The notes under the pieces were generated by a model. The model searched no databases and had not been told where the DNA came from. It saw nothing but the letters and a program-made list of their open reading frames with translations. 64,000 nt of DNA, from assembly GCF_022179405.1 (NCBI RefSeq), contig NZ_BPQT01000015.1, positions 62,001-126,000 of the forward strand, in the 5' to 3' direction. Below, piece after piece: positions 29,006-38,186 of the stretch (positions are counted from its first letter, which is position 1; every line of letters begins with the position of its first letter). A program made the translations under genes and the position numbers. This DNA comes from Methylobacterium marchantiae. Lineage in GTDB: Bacteria; Pseudomonadota; Alphaproteobacteria; Rhizobiales; Beijerinckiaceae.

Positions 29006-30469
29006 TCAGCCGCCGAACACCGAGGTCAGCACTTCGCCGCCGCGGTTGATCGAGACTTCCCACATGCCCTGGCTCGCCCGCGTCATGCGTTCGAGGTCCT
29101 TCGTGGTGGTCACCGGCGCGCCGTTGATCGCCACGATGACGTCGCCGATCTGAAGGCCGGCGCGGGCGGCGATGGAGCCTTCGTCGACGGACGAGACCGC
29201 GACCCCCTCGCTGGCGAAGTCTTTCTGCAGCTCTTCCGCCACGGCCGGCGAGGTGTTGACGAGGGTGGCGCCGAGGAAGGGCGAGCGGGTGCGCACCTTC
29301 AGCGCGTCGCGCGGGCGCGTCTCGGGAGCCGAGGCGAGCTTGATCGAGACCGTGGACCGGGTCGTGCCGCGCAGGATGCCGAACTTCGCGGTGCCGGTGA
29401 TGCCCTTCAGGGCGAAGCGGTAGCCGAAGGCCTCCGGATCGTCGACGACCTTGTCGTCCACCGTGAGGATCAGGTCGCCGCGCTTGAGGCCAGCCTCCTC
29501 AGCGGGGCTCTTCGGCTGCAGGCTCGCCACCAGGACGCCGGTCGGGTGGTCGAGCCCCATACTCTCGGCGATGTCGGCCGACACGCTCTGCACCCGCGCG
29601 CCGAGCCAGGGCCGGCGCACGGTGGTGGCCCCGCCCTTGGCCGTCTCCACTACGGCGCGCACCATGCTGGTGGGGATGGCGAAGCCGATGCCGTGGCTTC
29701 CCCCCGATTGCGAGAAGATCGCGGTGTTGATGCCGACGAGCTGCCCCTGGAGATCCACCAGGGCGCCGCCGGAATTGCCAGGATTGATCGCCGCATCGGT
29801 CTGGATGAAGAACTGGTAGTCGGAGGAACCGACCTGGGTCCGTGCCAAAGCCGAGACGATGCCCTGCGTGACCGTCTGGCCGACGCCGAACGGGTTGCCG
29901 ATGGCCATGACGAAGTCGCCCACTTCGAGGGCGTCCGAATCGCCCATGGGCATCGGCACGAGGCCGCCGGACGGGCTCTTGATCTTGATGACGGCGAGAT
30001 CGGTGCGGGGATCGCGCAGCACGATGGTCGCCTCGAACTCGCGCCGATCCGAGAGCGAGACGCGGACCTCGTTCATGTTGTCGATGACGTGGTTGTTGGT
30101 GATGACGAGGCCGGATTCATCGACGATGACGCCGGAGCCCAGGGATTTCTGCGCCCGCTCGCCCGGCATCCCGCGTCCGCGCCCGGAGCCCTGCTCGCCG
30201 AAGAAGCGGCGCATGAACTCGTCCATGGCACTGCGGGAGGTGCCGCGCTGCTCCACATGCGAGGCGTAGACGTTCACCACCGAGGGCGCCGCCCGCTTCA
30301 CCACGGGGGCGAAGGAGAGATGGACCTCGCCCTTCGAGGACGGCACGGTCTTCGCGGGCGGCTTGGCCGGCATGGTCGCGTCCGGCGTCTTCATCATCTG
30401 CGCCCGAGCGGTCGGCGAGACGGCGATCGTCGCTGTGACGAGGCAGGCGAGCAGCGGCTGACGGAACAT
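29006..30469 (-). CDS. Periplasmic serine protease, DegP/DegQ (HtrA) family
   Basis: Degrades misfolded envelope proteins. The 487-residue protein has a signal peptide (MFRQPLLACLVTATIAV... ARAQ). The triad is His in NNHVIDN, Asp in RTDLAVIK and Ser in GNSGGAL. Two PDZ domains follow (about residues 285-370 and 400-485), with GVLVASLQPKSPAEEAGL marking the first. A GGAG site precedes the ATG at 30469. It lies close to rarA and the phasin-type genes on the same strand. Confidence 0.95.
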   Translation of the reverse strand: MFRQPLLACLVTATIAVSPTARAQMMKTPDATMPAKPPAKTVPSSKGEVHLSFAPVVKRAAPSVVNVYASHVEQRGTSRSAMDEFMRRFFGEQGSGRGRGMPGERAQKSLGSGVIVDESGLVITNNHVIDNMNEVRVSLSDRREFEATIVLRDPRTDLAVIKIKSPSGGLVPMPMGDSDALEVGDFVMAIGNPFGVGQTVTQGIVSALARTQVGSSDYQFFIQTDAAINPGNSGGALVDLQGQLVGINTAIFSQSGGSHGIGFAIPTSMVRAVVETAKGGATTVRRPWLGARVQSVSADIAESMGLDHPTGVLVASLQPKSPAEEAGLKRGDLILTVDDKVVDDPEAFGYRFALKGITGTAKFGILRGTTRSTVSIKLASAPETRPRDALKVRTRSPFLGATLVNTSPAVAEELQKDFASEGVAVSSVDEGSIAARAGLQIGDVIVAINGAPVTTTKDLERMTRASQGMWEVSINRGGEVLTSVFGG

Positions 30470-30558
30470 CGCGATCTCCAAGATTGCGCGCGCAGACGGC
30501 AGGGCCGCTGCGGAATCCGGGATATCTAGACGGGCCGGGGCGCCGGCGCGAGGGGTGT

Positions 30559-31347
30559 TCAGCTCCGCCGAACCGTCGCGGCGATGCGCCCGGCCCGGCG
30601 GGCGAGGCTGGCGATGCAGCTCAGCGAGGCATCCGCCGCCCGCTGCATCTCGTTGACCTGGAGGCGGATGGCGTCGGCGGGATTCTTCGCGGACGACAGC
30701 GCACCCCAATGCGCGAAGGTGGCGAGGCTCTCGTTGCGGAGATAGGCCGCCAGCGTGTCGTTCGCGGCGGTGATCTCGCTCAGGGCGGAAACGGCGACGA
30801 CGCGCTGCTGCTGGGGAGCGACGGCCTGTGCCGAAGCAATCGCGCTCTCGATCTCGGCCGGCAGGAGGGAATCCGGCTGCGCGGTGCTCTCGTCCGGCGC
30901 CTTTTCCGTGTGGACGGCGTCCCCATCCTGCGCCTCGGCAGCGATGGTCCCGACGGCGGAGACCGGAACAGCCACCACGTCCTCAAGAGCCTCCGCTTGC
31001 GGAAGAGCGGGTTCCGGCGAGTGCGCATCGTCCGGGACGGCGTCGGCACCGATGGTGGACACCTCGTCCGCGGCCTGTCCGGACAGCAGCGCTTCCTGCG
31101 ATACGCTCTCCATCAGCGCTTCGCCTACAGACGGTTCGACGGTATCGAGGGTCGATGGCACCGCCGTCCCGTCGTCCCCGGCCTGCAGGATCGTATCCTG
31201 CAGCTCCGCTGCGGCGTCGACATCCAGCGGGGCGGGTTGGGGGGCATCCGTCATCGAGGCGCTCGCTTCATTTCCGGCTATCCGGGCCGGGCGGCCGGGT
31301 CTGGTTCTCTCGCGATCGATGGAGCGTCCTTGTCGGCGTGTGGCCAT
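30559..31347 (-). CDS. Phasin-like protein with a long acidic disordered region
   Basis: The 262-residue product has three parts: a basic leader (MATRRQGRSIDRERTR), about 150 Ala/Glu/Asp/Pro-rich residues likely to be disordered, and a C-terminal amphipathic helix. The helix region is NDTLAAYLRNESLATFAHW followed by NPADAIRLQVNEMQRAAD. This last part resembles phasin_2 domains that coat polyhydroxyalkanoate granules. A canonical phasin gene lies upstream on the same strand. An alternative ATG at 31254 would remove the basic leader. The granule-binding role is inferred. Confidence 0.65.
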   Translation of the reverse strand: MATRRQGRSIDRERTRPGRPARIAGNEASASMTDAPQPAPLDVDAAAELQDTILQAGDDGTAVPSTLDTVEPSVGEALMESVSQEALLSGQAADEVSTIGADAVPDDAHSPEPALPQAEALEDVVAVPVSAVGTIAAEAQDGDAVHTEKAPDESTAQPDSLLPAEIESAIASAQAVAPQQQRVVAVSALSEITAANDTLAAYLRNESLATFAHWGALSSAKNPADAIRLQVNEMQRAADASLSCIASLARRAGRIAATVRRS

Positions 31348-31494
31348 GATCCGCGTCCCCTTCGTCCAACCTCCGCCGCGCCCGGCCTGACCCGGGCGAG
31401 CACGGTCTCGTCCTCCGACCCGTCTCACGGGTCTCGGCCTACGTCTCACGTGATCCCGACACCGAGTCGGGCCGCGCGAGACGGGGCAACCGGA

Positions 31495-31854
31495 TCAGAC
31501 GCCTTTCGTGGCGGTCTGCGCAAGGGCACCGAGATCCTTGGCCTGGCCCTGGATCGTGGCGATCTGCTTGCGCAGGAACTCACTCTGCAGCTCGAAAGCT
31601 TCCTTCAGGTCGCGGGTGCGCACGAGTTTCTGGGCGAAATCGAAGGTGGAGCTCGCATTCTCCTGAACCTGGTCGAGGCTCTTGGCGAACACGGCCTGAA
31701 TCGTCTCATGCGCCGTCTTCGACGAGGACTGGACCTGCTCGGCGGACTTCACGACGGTCCCGAGCAGGCTGCTCACGGCCGTCCGAGCCTGATCCACGCT
31801 CTTCTCCGCGAAATCGCGCAATTCGGTGGGGATCTCGAAGCTCGGGGCGTTCAT
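31495..31854 (-). CDS. Phasin (PHA granule-associated protein)
   Basis: The 119-residue, almost entirely helical protein fits the phasin family: FEIPTELRDFAEKSVDQARTAVS near the start (quoted as part of the first helix), TFDFAQKLVRTRDLKEAFELQ in the middle, and LRKQIATIQGQAKDLG near the end. It coats poly-3-hydroxybutyrate granules and controls their size. GAGGA precedes the ATG at 31854. An upstream in-frame ATG (31866) is less well placed. The promoter carries a palindrome described separately. Confidence 0.9.
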   Translation of the reverse strand: MNAPSFEIPTELRDFAEKSVDQARTAVSSLLGTVVKSAEQVQSSSKTAHETIQAVFAKSLDQVQENASSTFDFAQKLVRTRDLKEAFELQSEFLRKQIATIQGQAKDLGALAQTATKGV

Positions 31855-31905
31855 GTCGTTCCTCACTGCTGGTTGATCGCGCGCGATATGACGCGCCGCA
31901 CCATC

Positions 31906-31934
31906 GATATGTTGCAGTGCAATATATAAGTCAA
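31906..31934 (-). promoter_or_regulatory. Phasin promoter with overlapping TTGCA palindrome
   Basis: On the minus strand TTGACT (31934-31929) is followed after 17 bases by CATATC (31911-31906). The spacer contains TTGCA-C-TGCAA (31912-31922), a perfect 11-bp palindrome. A repressor bound there would block RNA polymerase. The PHB-sensing repressor PhaR/AniA controls phasin genes in this class and binds TGC-rich palindromes, so it is the natural candidate. No phaR gene is in the window. The remaining gap up to 32177 shows no gene. Confidence 0.6.
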
Positions 31935-32177
31935 GATCGACTTAGAGACAATCTTCGCGCAATAGCCCAGGCTCCGGGAAAGCCCGCGCAGCCATCCGGA
32001 CAGGTTCCGGAAGAGAGACGAACAGTCTAAGCAAACAGGGAGATGCCGGTCAAACGCTCGCCGACAGTAATGACGATTCGGCATCTGTGTTATGTATTTC
32101 CTCCGTCGAAGTCCGCGTCGCCGAGCGCGAACCGCCAAGGTTTCCGGCGGCCGGCGTTGCTGCCGGCCGTCCCGCGT

Positions 32178-33416
32178 CTATGACGCGGAAACGCTCGACC
32201 GTCGGAGGGGAAGGTTCCGCGCGATGCCCTCGTAGAGCGTGATCAGCGCGGCGGCATGCGCGGCGATGGTCAACGGCGCCTGCCAGTAATGCGCATGGGC
32301 GGCGCGCCCCAGCGCCTCCGCCTTCGTCGCGTCGAGGCGCCGAAACGCCGCCGCGAGGGTGTCCCGCTCCGGCGCCACGACATAGCCGGTGATGCCGTCG
32401 ATCACCTTCTCGGCGGCGCCCGAGCGGTCCGAGGCGATGACGGGAAGCCCCGATGCCAAGGCCTCGTAGATGGTGAGCGGGCCGGTCTCGAACCAACGGG
32501 ACGGTGCGGCCAGCGCCCGTGCCCGTTGGAGGAGAAGGGTGGACACTTCCTCCGGCGTTCGCCATCCGAGCATTTCCACATGCGGCTGCGCCCGCAACTC
32601 CGCCTCAAGCGGGCCGGTGCCGATGAAGAGCGCCGGCATGCCCGCATCCCGCGCCGCGTCGGCGACGAGATCGGCGCCCTTCTCGCGGGTGAGGCGGCCT
32701 ACATAGGCGATGGCCTGCGCGCCAGCCGGATCGGCCCGCGGACCTTCCCCGACACGCACCGGATTGTCGACGCGGTGATGGGTGACGGACAGCGAGCCGA
32801 GCTTTCCATCCATGCGATGGATGCTGGCATCGCAGACATGGATCACGTCGAGATGACGTTCGTGCAGGGCGACGCGCTGGGCGATGCTGCGGCCGATGCG
32901 GATCGCCTTGTGCAGGCGGCTCTTCGGATCGCAGGGAGCGGCGATGCAGGACGCGGAAAGCGGTGTCAGGCCGCACGGGCGATTCTCGTCGAAGCGGTAA
33001 TAGACGCCGTTGGGACAGGACAGAAAGTAATCGTGCAGCGTCACCACCACCGGGATGCCGCTGTCGAAGAGGACCGGAAAGATGCTCGGCGACAGGCTGC
33101 GGGTCCATTGATGCAGATGGATGACATCCGCCGGGCGCGGCAGTGCACCGAGTCCGGCACGTAAACGGGTCGCCGAATCCCGGCTCCACACGCCCGACAA
33201 AGCCGCTTCCAGGGCCGCACGGTTCCAGATGTCGGCATTGCCGAGACAGATCCGCCGGATCCTGGGATGGTCGAGGAGCGGGTCCGCCGGTCCCGCAATG
33301 GCCTGGATGAAGGTGACGTCGATCCCGGCTTCGGCGAGGCCGTGCGCGGATTCCACCGCGACCTTCTCGGCACCCCCGCTCGCCACGGCGAATTCTGCGA
33401 GGATCACGATATGCAT
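32178..33416 (-). CDS. Glycosyltransferase family 4 protein
   Basis: The 412-residue GT-B enzyme has a donor-binding C-terminal half: YVGRLTREKGADLV, then APSRWFETGPLTIYEALASGLPVIASD (quoted to show the E-x7-E region FETGPLTIYEA). The N-terminal half has SGGAEKVAVE and the acceptor-side segment HDYFLSCPNGVYYR with nearby Cys residues. It would transfer a sugar onto a lipid- or polysaccharide-linked acceptor. It is isolated, with no polysaccharide genes beside it. The start MHIVILAEF at 33416 fits the first beta strand. Confidence 0.88.
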   Translation of the reverse strand: MHIVILAEFAVASGGAEKVAVESAHGLAEAGIDVTFIQAIAGPADPLLDHPRIRRICLGNADIWNRAALEAALSGVWSRDSATRLRAGLGALPRPADVIHLHQWTRSLSPSIFPVLFDSGIPVVVTLHDYFLSCPNGVYYRFDENRPCGLTPLSASCIAAPCDPKSRLHKAIRIGRSIAQRVALHERHLDVIHVCDASIHRMDGKLGSLSVTHHRVDNPVRVGEGPRADPAGAQAIAYVGRLTREKGADLVADAARDAGMPALFIGTGPLEAELRAQPHVEMLGWRTPEEVSTLLLQRARALAAPSRWFETGPLTIYEALASGLPVIASDRSGAAEKVIDGITGYVVAPERDTLAAAFRRLDATKAEALGRAAHAHYWQAPLTIAAHAAALITLYEGIARNLPLRRSSVSAS

Positions 33417-33631
33417 GGCGTGCCCGAAACCTTGGCCGGCCCATGAACGGGTGCCGTCCATGCCGGGGAAGGAACTCTAGCCTCCATCGCCTCACGTCCG
33501 GTAAACGCGGCCCGGATTCCGGCAAACCGCCTTCGGCCGGCGAAAGAAGGGATCGGGCGCCCTCTCCTCGCGTTGGTCTCCATGAATGTGCCGTCCCCTG
33601 CGGCGGTCAGGCGAACCCGAGGAGAGACGCC

Positions 33632-33814
33632 ATGGCGGATACACCGCAGACACCCAAGCCCGAGGCCGATGACGAGCGCCCGATGGACCCGGCACGCACC
33701 GGCGACAAGAAGCACCCCGAGAACCATCAGGACGAGATGAGCGAGCGTCTGGATGAGGCGCTGGAGGAGACTTTCCCGTCCAGCGATCCGGTCTCGGTGA
33801 AGATCACGAAGTAG
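33632..33814 (+). CDS. Small acidic protein with ETFPSSDP motif
   Basis: The 60-residue hydrophilic protein ends LDEALEETFPSSDPVSVKITK. A short motif of this kind (ETFPASDP) recurs in many small proteins of Hyphomicrobiales with unknown function. GAGGAGAG lies just before the ATG, giving strong support for translation. It stands alone between the glycosyltransferase and sdhB, convergent with sdhB. Confidence 0.78.
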   Translation: MADTPQTPKPEADDERPMDPARTGDKKHPENHQDEMSERLDEALEETFPSSDPVSVKITK

Positions 33815-33907
33815 CAGGCCGCGCCGGCCGACACGAGAGGCGTCGAGATGCGAGGCATCCCGGCGCCTTTGTTCGTCCGACCGCCCGGCGATTGCGGTCA
33901 GCGCGGA

Positions 33908-34711
33908 TCAGACCTCGCGCGAGACCATCATCTTCTTGATTTCCGCGATGGCCTTTGCCGGGTTCAGGCTCTTCGGACAGGCATTGGCGCAGTTCATGAT
34001 CGTGTGGCAGCGATAGAGCCGGAACGGGTCGTGCAGGGCGTCGAGGCGCTCGCCGGTATTCTCGTCGCGGCTGTCGATGAGCCAGCGATAGGCCTGGAGC
34101 AGGGCGGCCGGACCGAGGAAGCGGTCGCCGTTCCACCAGTAGCTCGGGCAGGAGGTGGTGCAGCAGGCGCACAGGATGCATTCGTAGAGCCCGTCGAGCT
34201 GGGCGCGATCCTCGGGCGTCTGCTTCCACTCGCCTTCGGGCGCGGGCGTTTCGGTCTGGAGCCAGGGCTCCACAGACGCGTGCTGGGCGAAGAAGTTGGT
34301 GAGGTCCGGCACCAGATCCTTCAGCACCGGCATGTGCGGGAGCGGATAGATCCGCACCGCGCCGGTCTTCTTGCCCTTGGCCTGCTCCTGGCACTCGTCG
34401 ATGCCCATGGTGCAGGCGAGCGCGTTCTGGCCCTCGATGTTCATGGCGCAGGAGCCGCAGATGCCCTCACGGCAGGAGCGGCGGAACACCAGGGTCGAAT
34501 CGACCTTGGCCTTGATCCAGAGCAGCGCGTCGAGGACCATCGGCCCGCAATCGTCGCGGTCGACCTGATAGACGTCGACCCGCGGATTGGCGCCGTCATC
34601 CGGGTTCCAGCGATAGATCCGGAATTCCTGGAGGTTGTTGCCCCCGGTCGGCCGGGGCCAGGTCTTGCCCTCAGTGATCTTGGAGTTCTTGGGAAGGGCG
34701 AATTCAGCCAT
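33908..34711 (-). CDS. sdhB: Succinate dehydrogenase iron-sulfur subunit
   Basis: Carries electrons from SdhA to ubiquinone in complex II of the TCA cycle. The 267-residue protein has the [2Fe-2S] motif CREGICGSC with the later Cys in NALAC. Two further cluster motifs, [12 protein letters not shown] and [17 protein letters not shown], provide the [4Fe-4S] and [3Fe-4S] ligands. It is the last gene of the sdh operon but is separated from sdhA by two small foreign-looking genes. Its start lies 9 bases after the DUF5615 stop, with only a weak ribosome-binding site. Confidence 0.97.
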   Translation of the reverse strand: MAEFALPKNSKITEGKTWPRPTGGNNLQEFRIYRWNPDDGANPRVDVYQVDRDDCGPMVLDALLWIKAKVDSTLVFRRSCREGICGSCAMNIEGQNALACTMGIDECQEQAKGKKTGAVRIYPLPHMPVLKDLVPDLTNFFAQHASVEPWLQTETPAPEGEWKQTPEDRAQLDGLYECILCACCTTSCPSYWWNGDRFLGPAALLQAYRWLIDSRDENTGERLDALHDPFRLYRCHTIMNCANACPKSLNPAKAIAEIKKMMVSREV

Positions 34712-34720
34712 GAGAAGGGC

Positions 34721-35095
34721 CTACTCTTTCCGGGCGAAATCGAGGGCGCGCAACCGAAGCCGCTCCGCCTCTATGGTCAGGATCGCGCCGGAGAGCAGGT
34801 CAGCCTCCGCGCGGGCGAGGGCCTGGACGACCAGGGGGCCGATCCGGGCGGATAAGGTCGTGTCGGTGCGGAGCTGGACGACGCTCGGGCTGGACGCGCC
34901 CGACATCGCCAGCAAGGTCCCGAAATCGAGATCGTTGGTGAGAACGATCCGGTCCTCGGTCCGCGCCCATTCGACGATGGCGTCATCGGCAGCATCCACG
35001 GCGCCGACATTCGACCAGTGGACCGCGTCGTGACCGGCTGTTTGCAGGCAGCCGACCCAATCCATCGATAGGTTCATGTCGATCACGAACCTCAC
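34721..35095 (-). CDS. DUF5615 PIN-like protein, putative toxin
   Basis: The 124-residue protein belongs to the DUF5615 (Mut7-C/PIN-like) group. It opens MRFVIDMNLS with the first acidic residue and continues with DDAIVEWARTEDRIVLTNDLDFG, which supplies the further acidic positions expected of a PIN-type nuclease (quoted around TNDLDF). Its ATG overlaps the stop of the DUF433 gene by four bases. This pairing is a recurrent toxin-antitoxin-like unit in bacteria. Toxicity is inferred from the family, and the acidic residues look intact. Confidence 0.8.
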   Translation of the reverse strand: MRFVIDMNLSMDWVGCLQTAGHDAVHWSNVGAVDAADDAIVEWARTEDRIVLTNDLDFGTLLAMSGASSPSVVQLRTDTTLSARIGPLVVQALARAEADLLSGAILTIEAERLRLRALDFARKE

Positions 35096-35325
35096 GCCGC
35101 CGGCTCGAGGTCAATCTCGCGTTCCTGCGCCAGCCATGCGCCGAAGCGCATGGCCTCGAGCACGTCGTCCCGTTCCAGATAGGGATAGGCCGAGAGCAAC
35201 TCGTCGATACCGACGCCCGATCCGAGATTGGCCAGGATCATCCCCACCGTCACCCGCATTCCACGGATGCAGGCCTTGCCGCCCATGACGGACGGGTTGC
35301 GCGTGATCCGGGGGAATGCGTTCAT
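35092..35325 (-). CDS. DUF433 protein, putative antitoxin
   Basis: The 77-residue protein matches DUF433: ITRNPSVMGGKACIRGMRVTV, followed by GIDELLSAYPYLERDDVLEAM, a compact helix-turn-helix-like fold. In DUF433/DUF5615 pairs it is the presumed antitoxin and autoregulator. GAGGA lies 10 bases before the ATG, so it has its own ribosome-binding site. It begins only 27 bases after the sdhA stop and is translationally coupled to the DUF5615 gene. Confidence 0.85.
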   Translation of the reverse strand: MNAFPRITRNPSVMGGKACIRGMRVTVGMILANLGSGVGIDELLSAYPYLERDDVLEAMRFGAWLAQEREIDLEPAA

Positions 35326-35352
35326 GAATGCGAATTCCTCGATCTCAGAATC

Positions 35353-37173
35353 TCAATACACCCGCGCCTTCGGTTCGATATACTGGATCTCGTTCGACAT
35401 CGTGTAGGTGTGGACCGGGCGGTAATCGATGTTCACCTGCTGCGAGGTCTCGTCGAGCCAAGACAGGGTGTGCTTCATCCACTCCTTGTCGTCGCGGTCG
35501 GGGAAGTCCTCGCGGGCGTGCGCCCCGCGGCTTTCCTTGCGGTTGGCGGCGGATTCCATGGTGACGACGGCCTGACCGATCAGGTTGTCGAATTCCAGGG
35601 TCTCTAGCAGGTCGGTGTTCCAGATCAGCGAGCGGTCGGTGATCTTGATGTCGGCCTCGCCCTGCCAGACCTTGTGGATCAGGGCCTTGCCCTCCTCCAG
35701 CACCTCGCCGGTGCGGAAGACGGCGCAGTTGTTCTGCATGGTCTTCTGCATCTCGGCGCGGAGTTCGGCCGTGGGCGTGCCGCCATCGGCGTAGCGGAAG
35801 CGGTCGAGGCGCCCGAGCGCCTTGTCCGCCGAGTCCTTCGGCAGGTCCATCTGGCGGGCGCCCGGCTCGACGATCTCGGCGCAGCGCAGGCCCGCCGCGC
35901 GGCCGAACACCACGAGGTCGATGAGCGAGTTCGAGCCGAGGCGGTTGGCGCCATGCACCGAGACGCAGGCCGCCTCGCCGAGCGCCATCAGGCCCGGCAC
36001 CACCGTGTCGGGGTTGCCGTTCTTCAGGGTCAGCACCTCGCCGTGATAGTTCGTCGGGATGCCGCCCATGTTGTAATGGACCGTCGGCAGGACCGGGATC
36101 GGCTCCTTGGTGACGTCGACGCCCGCGAAGATCTTGGCCGATTCCGAGATGCCCGGCAGGCGCTGGTGCAGGATCGCCGGGTCGAGATGGTCGAGATGCA
36201 GGTAGATGTGGTCGCTGGTCTTGCCGACGCCGCGTCCGGCCCGGATCTCCATGGTCATGGAGCGCGAGACGACGTCGCGCGAGGCGAGGTCCTTGGCGCT
36301 GGGAGCGTAGCGCTCCATGAAGCGCTCGCCCTCGGAATTCGTCAGGTAGCCGCCCTCACCGCGCGCGCCCTCGGTGATGAGGCAGCCGGCGCCGTAGATG
36401 CCGGTGGGGTGGAACTGCACGAATTCCATGTCCTGCAGGGGCAGGCCGGCGCGCAGCACCATGGCGTTGCCGTCGCCGGTACAGGTATGGGCCGAGGTGG
36501 CCGAGAAGTACGAGCGTCCGTAGCCGCCGGTGGCGAGGATCGTCATCTGGGCGCGGAAGCGATGGATCTCGCCCGACGCCTGGTCGATGGCGATGACGCC
36601 GAGGCAGCGGCCCTCCTCGTCCATGATTAAGTCGAGGGCGAAGTATTCGATGAAGAAGTTGGTGTGGTTCTTCACCGCCTGCCCGTAGAGGGTGTGCAGC
36701 ATGGCGTGGCCGGTACGGTCGGCGGCGGCGCAGGTGCGCTGGGCGGTGCCCTTGCCGTAATCGGTGGTCATGCCGCCGAACGGGCGCTGATAGATCTTGC
36801 CTTCCTCGGTACGCGAGAACGGCACGCCCCAATGCTCCAGTTCGTAGACGGCGGCAGGCGCGTTGCGCACGAGATACTCGATGGCGTCCTGGTCGCCGAG
36901 CCAGTCCGACCCCTTCACGGTGTCGTACATGTGCCAGCGCCAATCGTCCGGGCCCATGTTGCCGAGCGAGGCCGAGATGCCGCCCTGTGCCGCCACGGTA
37001 TGCGAACGGGTGGGGAACACCTTCGAGATGCAGGCGGTGCGCAGGCCGGCCTGGGAGCAGCCCACGGTGGCGCGCAGGCCAGCGCCGCCGGCGCCGACGA
37101 TCACGACGTCGAACGTGTGGTCGATGATGGAATAGGCGGGCGCGCCGTTGCCGTTGGTTCCGTTGGTGGCCAT
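35353..37173 (-). CDS. sdhA: Succinate dehydrogenase flavoprotein subunit
   Basis: Oxidises succinate to fumarate at a covalently bound FAD. The 606-residue protein has the nucleotide-binding [10 protein letters not shown], the FAD-attachment His in [10 protein letters not shown], the substrate-site region [12 protein letters not shown], and [19 protein letters not shown] near the C-terminal third. The start [10 protein letters not shown] at 37173 is chosen, and the long upstream frame runs through sdhD and sdhC in another phase. It follows sdhD by 29 bases. Confidence 0.97.
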   Translation of the reverse strand: MATNGTNGNGAPAYSIIDHTFDVVIVGAGGAGLRATVGCSQAGLRTACISKVFPTRSHTVAAQGGISASLGNMGPDDWRWHMYDTVKGSDWLGDQDAIEYLVRNAPAAVYELEHWGVPFSRTEEGKIYQRPFGGMTTDYGKGTAQRTCAAADRTGHAMLHTLYGQAVKNHTNFFIEYFALDLIMDEEGRCLGVIAIDQASGEIHRFRAQMTILATGGYGRSYFSATSAHTCTGDGNAMVLRAGLPLQDMEFVQFHPTGIYGAGCLITEGARGEGGYLTNSEGERFMERYAPSAKDLASRDVVSRSMTMEIRAGRGVGKTSDHIYLHLDHLDPAILHQRLPGISESAKIFAGVDVTKEPIPVLPTVHYNMGGIPTNYHGEVLTLKNGNPDTVVPGLMALGEAACVSVHGANRLGSNSLIDLVVFGRAAGLRCAEIVEPGARQMDLPKDSADKALGRLDRFRYADGGTPTAELRAEMQKTMQNNCAVFRTGEVLEEGKALIHKVWQGEADIKITDRSLIWNTDLLETLEFDNLIGQAVVTMESAANRKESRGAHAREDFPDRDDKEWMKHTLSWLDETSQQVNIDYRPVHTYTMSNEIQYIEPKARVY

Positions 37174-37202
37174 GGGCAGATCCTTCGGTTTCTTGGGTGC
37201 GA

Positions 37203-37616
37203 TCAGACCAGCTTGCCGAGGCTCACGCGCAGGATCGCGTAGAGGCAGGCAACGGCGACGACGACCGCATAGGCATTGTTGGCGAACAGGCTGGCGAGCT
37301 TCAGTCCCTTGGAGTGGACGTAATCCTCGATGATCACCTGCATGCCGATCCTCATGTGGAGCGTGACCGAGATCACGGCGAGGATCAGGACGAGCGCCAC
37401 GAGCGGGTGCGACAACAGCGCGACCGCTTCCGGGTAGGGGCGGTTGGCCATCATCGCGACGATGACGACGAAGCCGAGCATCAGCGGGGCGTTGGCGGCG
37501 GCGGTGAGGCGCTGCTGCCAGAAATGCCCGGCCCCGTGGCCGGAGGCACCGAGGCCCTTCACCCGGGCGCGCGGGGTCCGCATGGTCACGTTCGTGTTCT
37601 GACGGTTGTCTGCCAT
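37203..37616 (-). CDS. sdhD: Succinate dehydrogenase membrane anchor subunit D
   Basis: A 137-residue hydrophobic subunit with three predicted membrane helices. The segment [15 protein letters not shown] contains the residues that, in the family, help form the heme- and quinone-binding region. It lies between sdhC (12 bases) and sdhA (29 bases), consistent with a single transcript. Confidence 0.93.
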   Translation of the reverse strand: MADNRQNTNVTMRTPRARVKGLGASGHGAGHFWQQRLTAAANAPLMLGFVVIVAMMANRPYPEAVALLSHPLVALVLILAVISVTLHMRIGMQVIIEDYVHSKGLKLASLFANNAYAVVVAVACLYAILRVSLGKLV

Positions 37617-37628
37617 GGCGATCGCTCC

Positions 37629-38030
37629 TCAGCGCAGGACGAGGGCGAGGGCCCAGATCAGGACGGTCAGGATGACGGAGCCGATGAGGGTGGCGCGGGC
37701 CAGCCCCATCCGCTGCTCGCGGTCGAAGCCGTAGCCGAAATCCCAGATGAAATGGCGCAGGCCACCCAGCATGTGATGCATCAGGATCCAGGTGTAGACG
37801 AACAGGACGAGCTTCCCGAGGATCGACCCGAAGAACCACGCGACCCAGCCATAGGCCGCCGGGCCGGAAGCGAGGGCCACGAGCCAGATCGCCACCAGGG
37901 CGGTGCCGCCGTAGAGGGCGGTGCCGGTGACGCGGTGGAACACCGACATCGCCATCGTCCAGGTCCAACGGTAGATCTGGAGGTGGGGCGAGAGCGGCTG
38001 GGCGACCGTGGGTCGGACGGTGGGTGCCAT
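37629..38030 (-). CDS. sdhC: Succinate dehydrogenase cytochrome b556 subunit C
   Basis: The 133-residue membrane subunit begins with the family motif [12 protein letters not shown] in variant form ([13 protein letters not shown]) and has SVFHRVTG at the first helix. The later [13 protein letters not shown] carries the heme-ligand His. It has three membrane helices. It is the first gene of the operon; GAGGAC precedes the ATG. Confidence 0.95.
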   Translation of the reverse strand: MAPTVRPTVAQPLSPHLQIYRWTWTMAMSVFHRVTGTALYGGTALVAIWLVALASGPAAYGWVAWFFGSILGKLVLFVYTWILMHHMLGGLRHFIWDFGYGFDREQRMGLARATLIGSVILTVLIWALALVLR

Positions 38031-38148
38031 TCTGCGAAAGTCCTCGGCGTTGTGGTGCCAATGCCAGCAGCGATGCTGCTCAGATTGGACCGTCTCTAAA
38101 GGGGTAGGGCCCGAGCGCCAATGCGCAACGGCGGTCTATGTGCATTGC

Positions 38149-38161
38149 GGTGTGACACACC
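38149..38161. promoter_or_regulatory. 13-bp palindrome upstream of sdhC
   Basis: GGTGTG-A-CACACC is a perfect odd palindrome, about 120 bases upstream of the sdhC start in the short gap to the permease gene. It may be an operator for the sdh operon. The regulator is unknown. Confidence 0.4.
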
Positions 38162-38186
38162 CGCTCATTCGTCATCCGGCCGGTCC

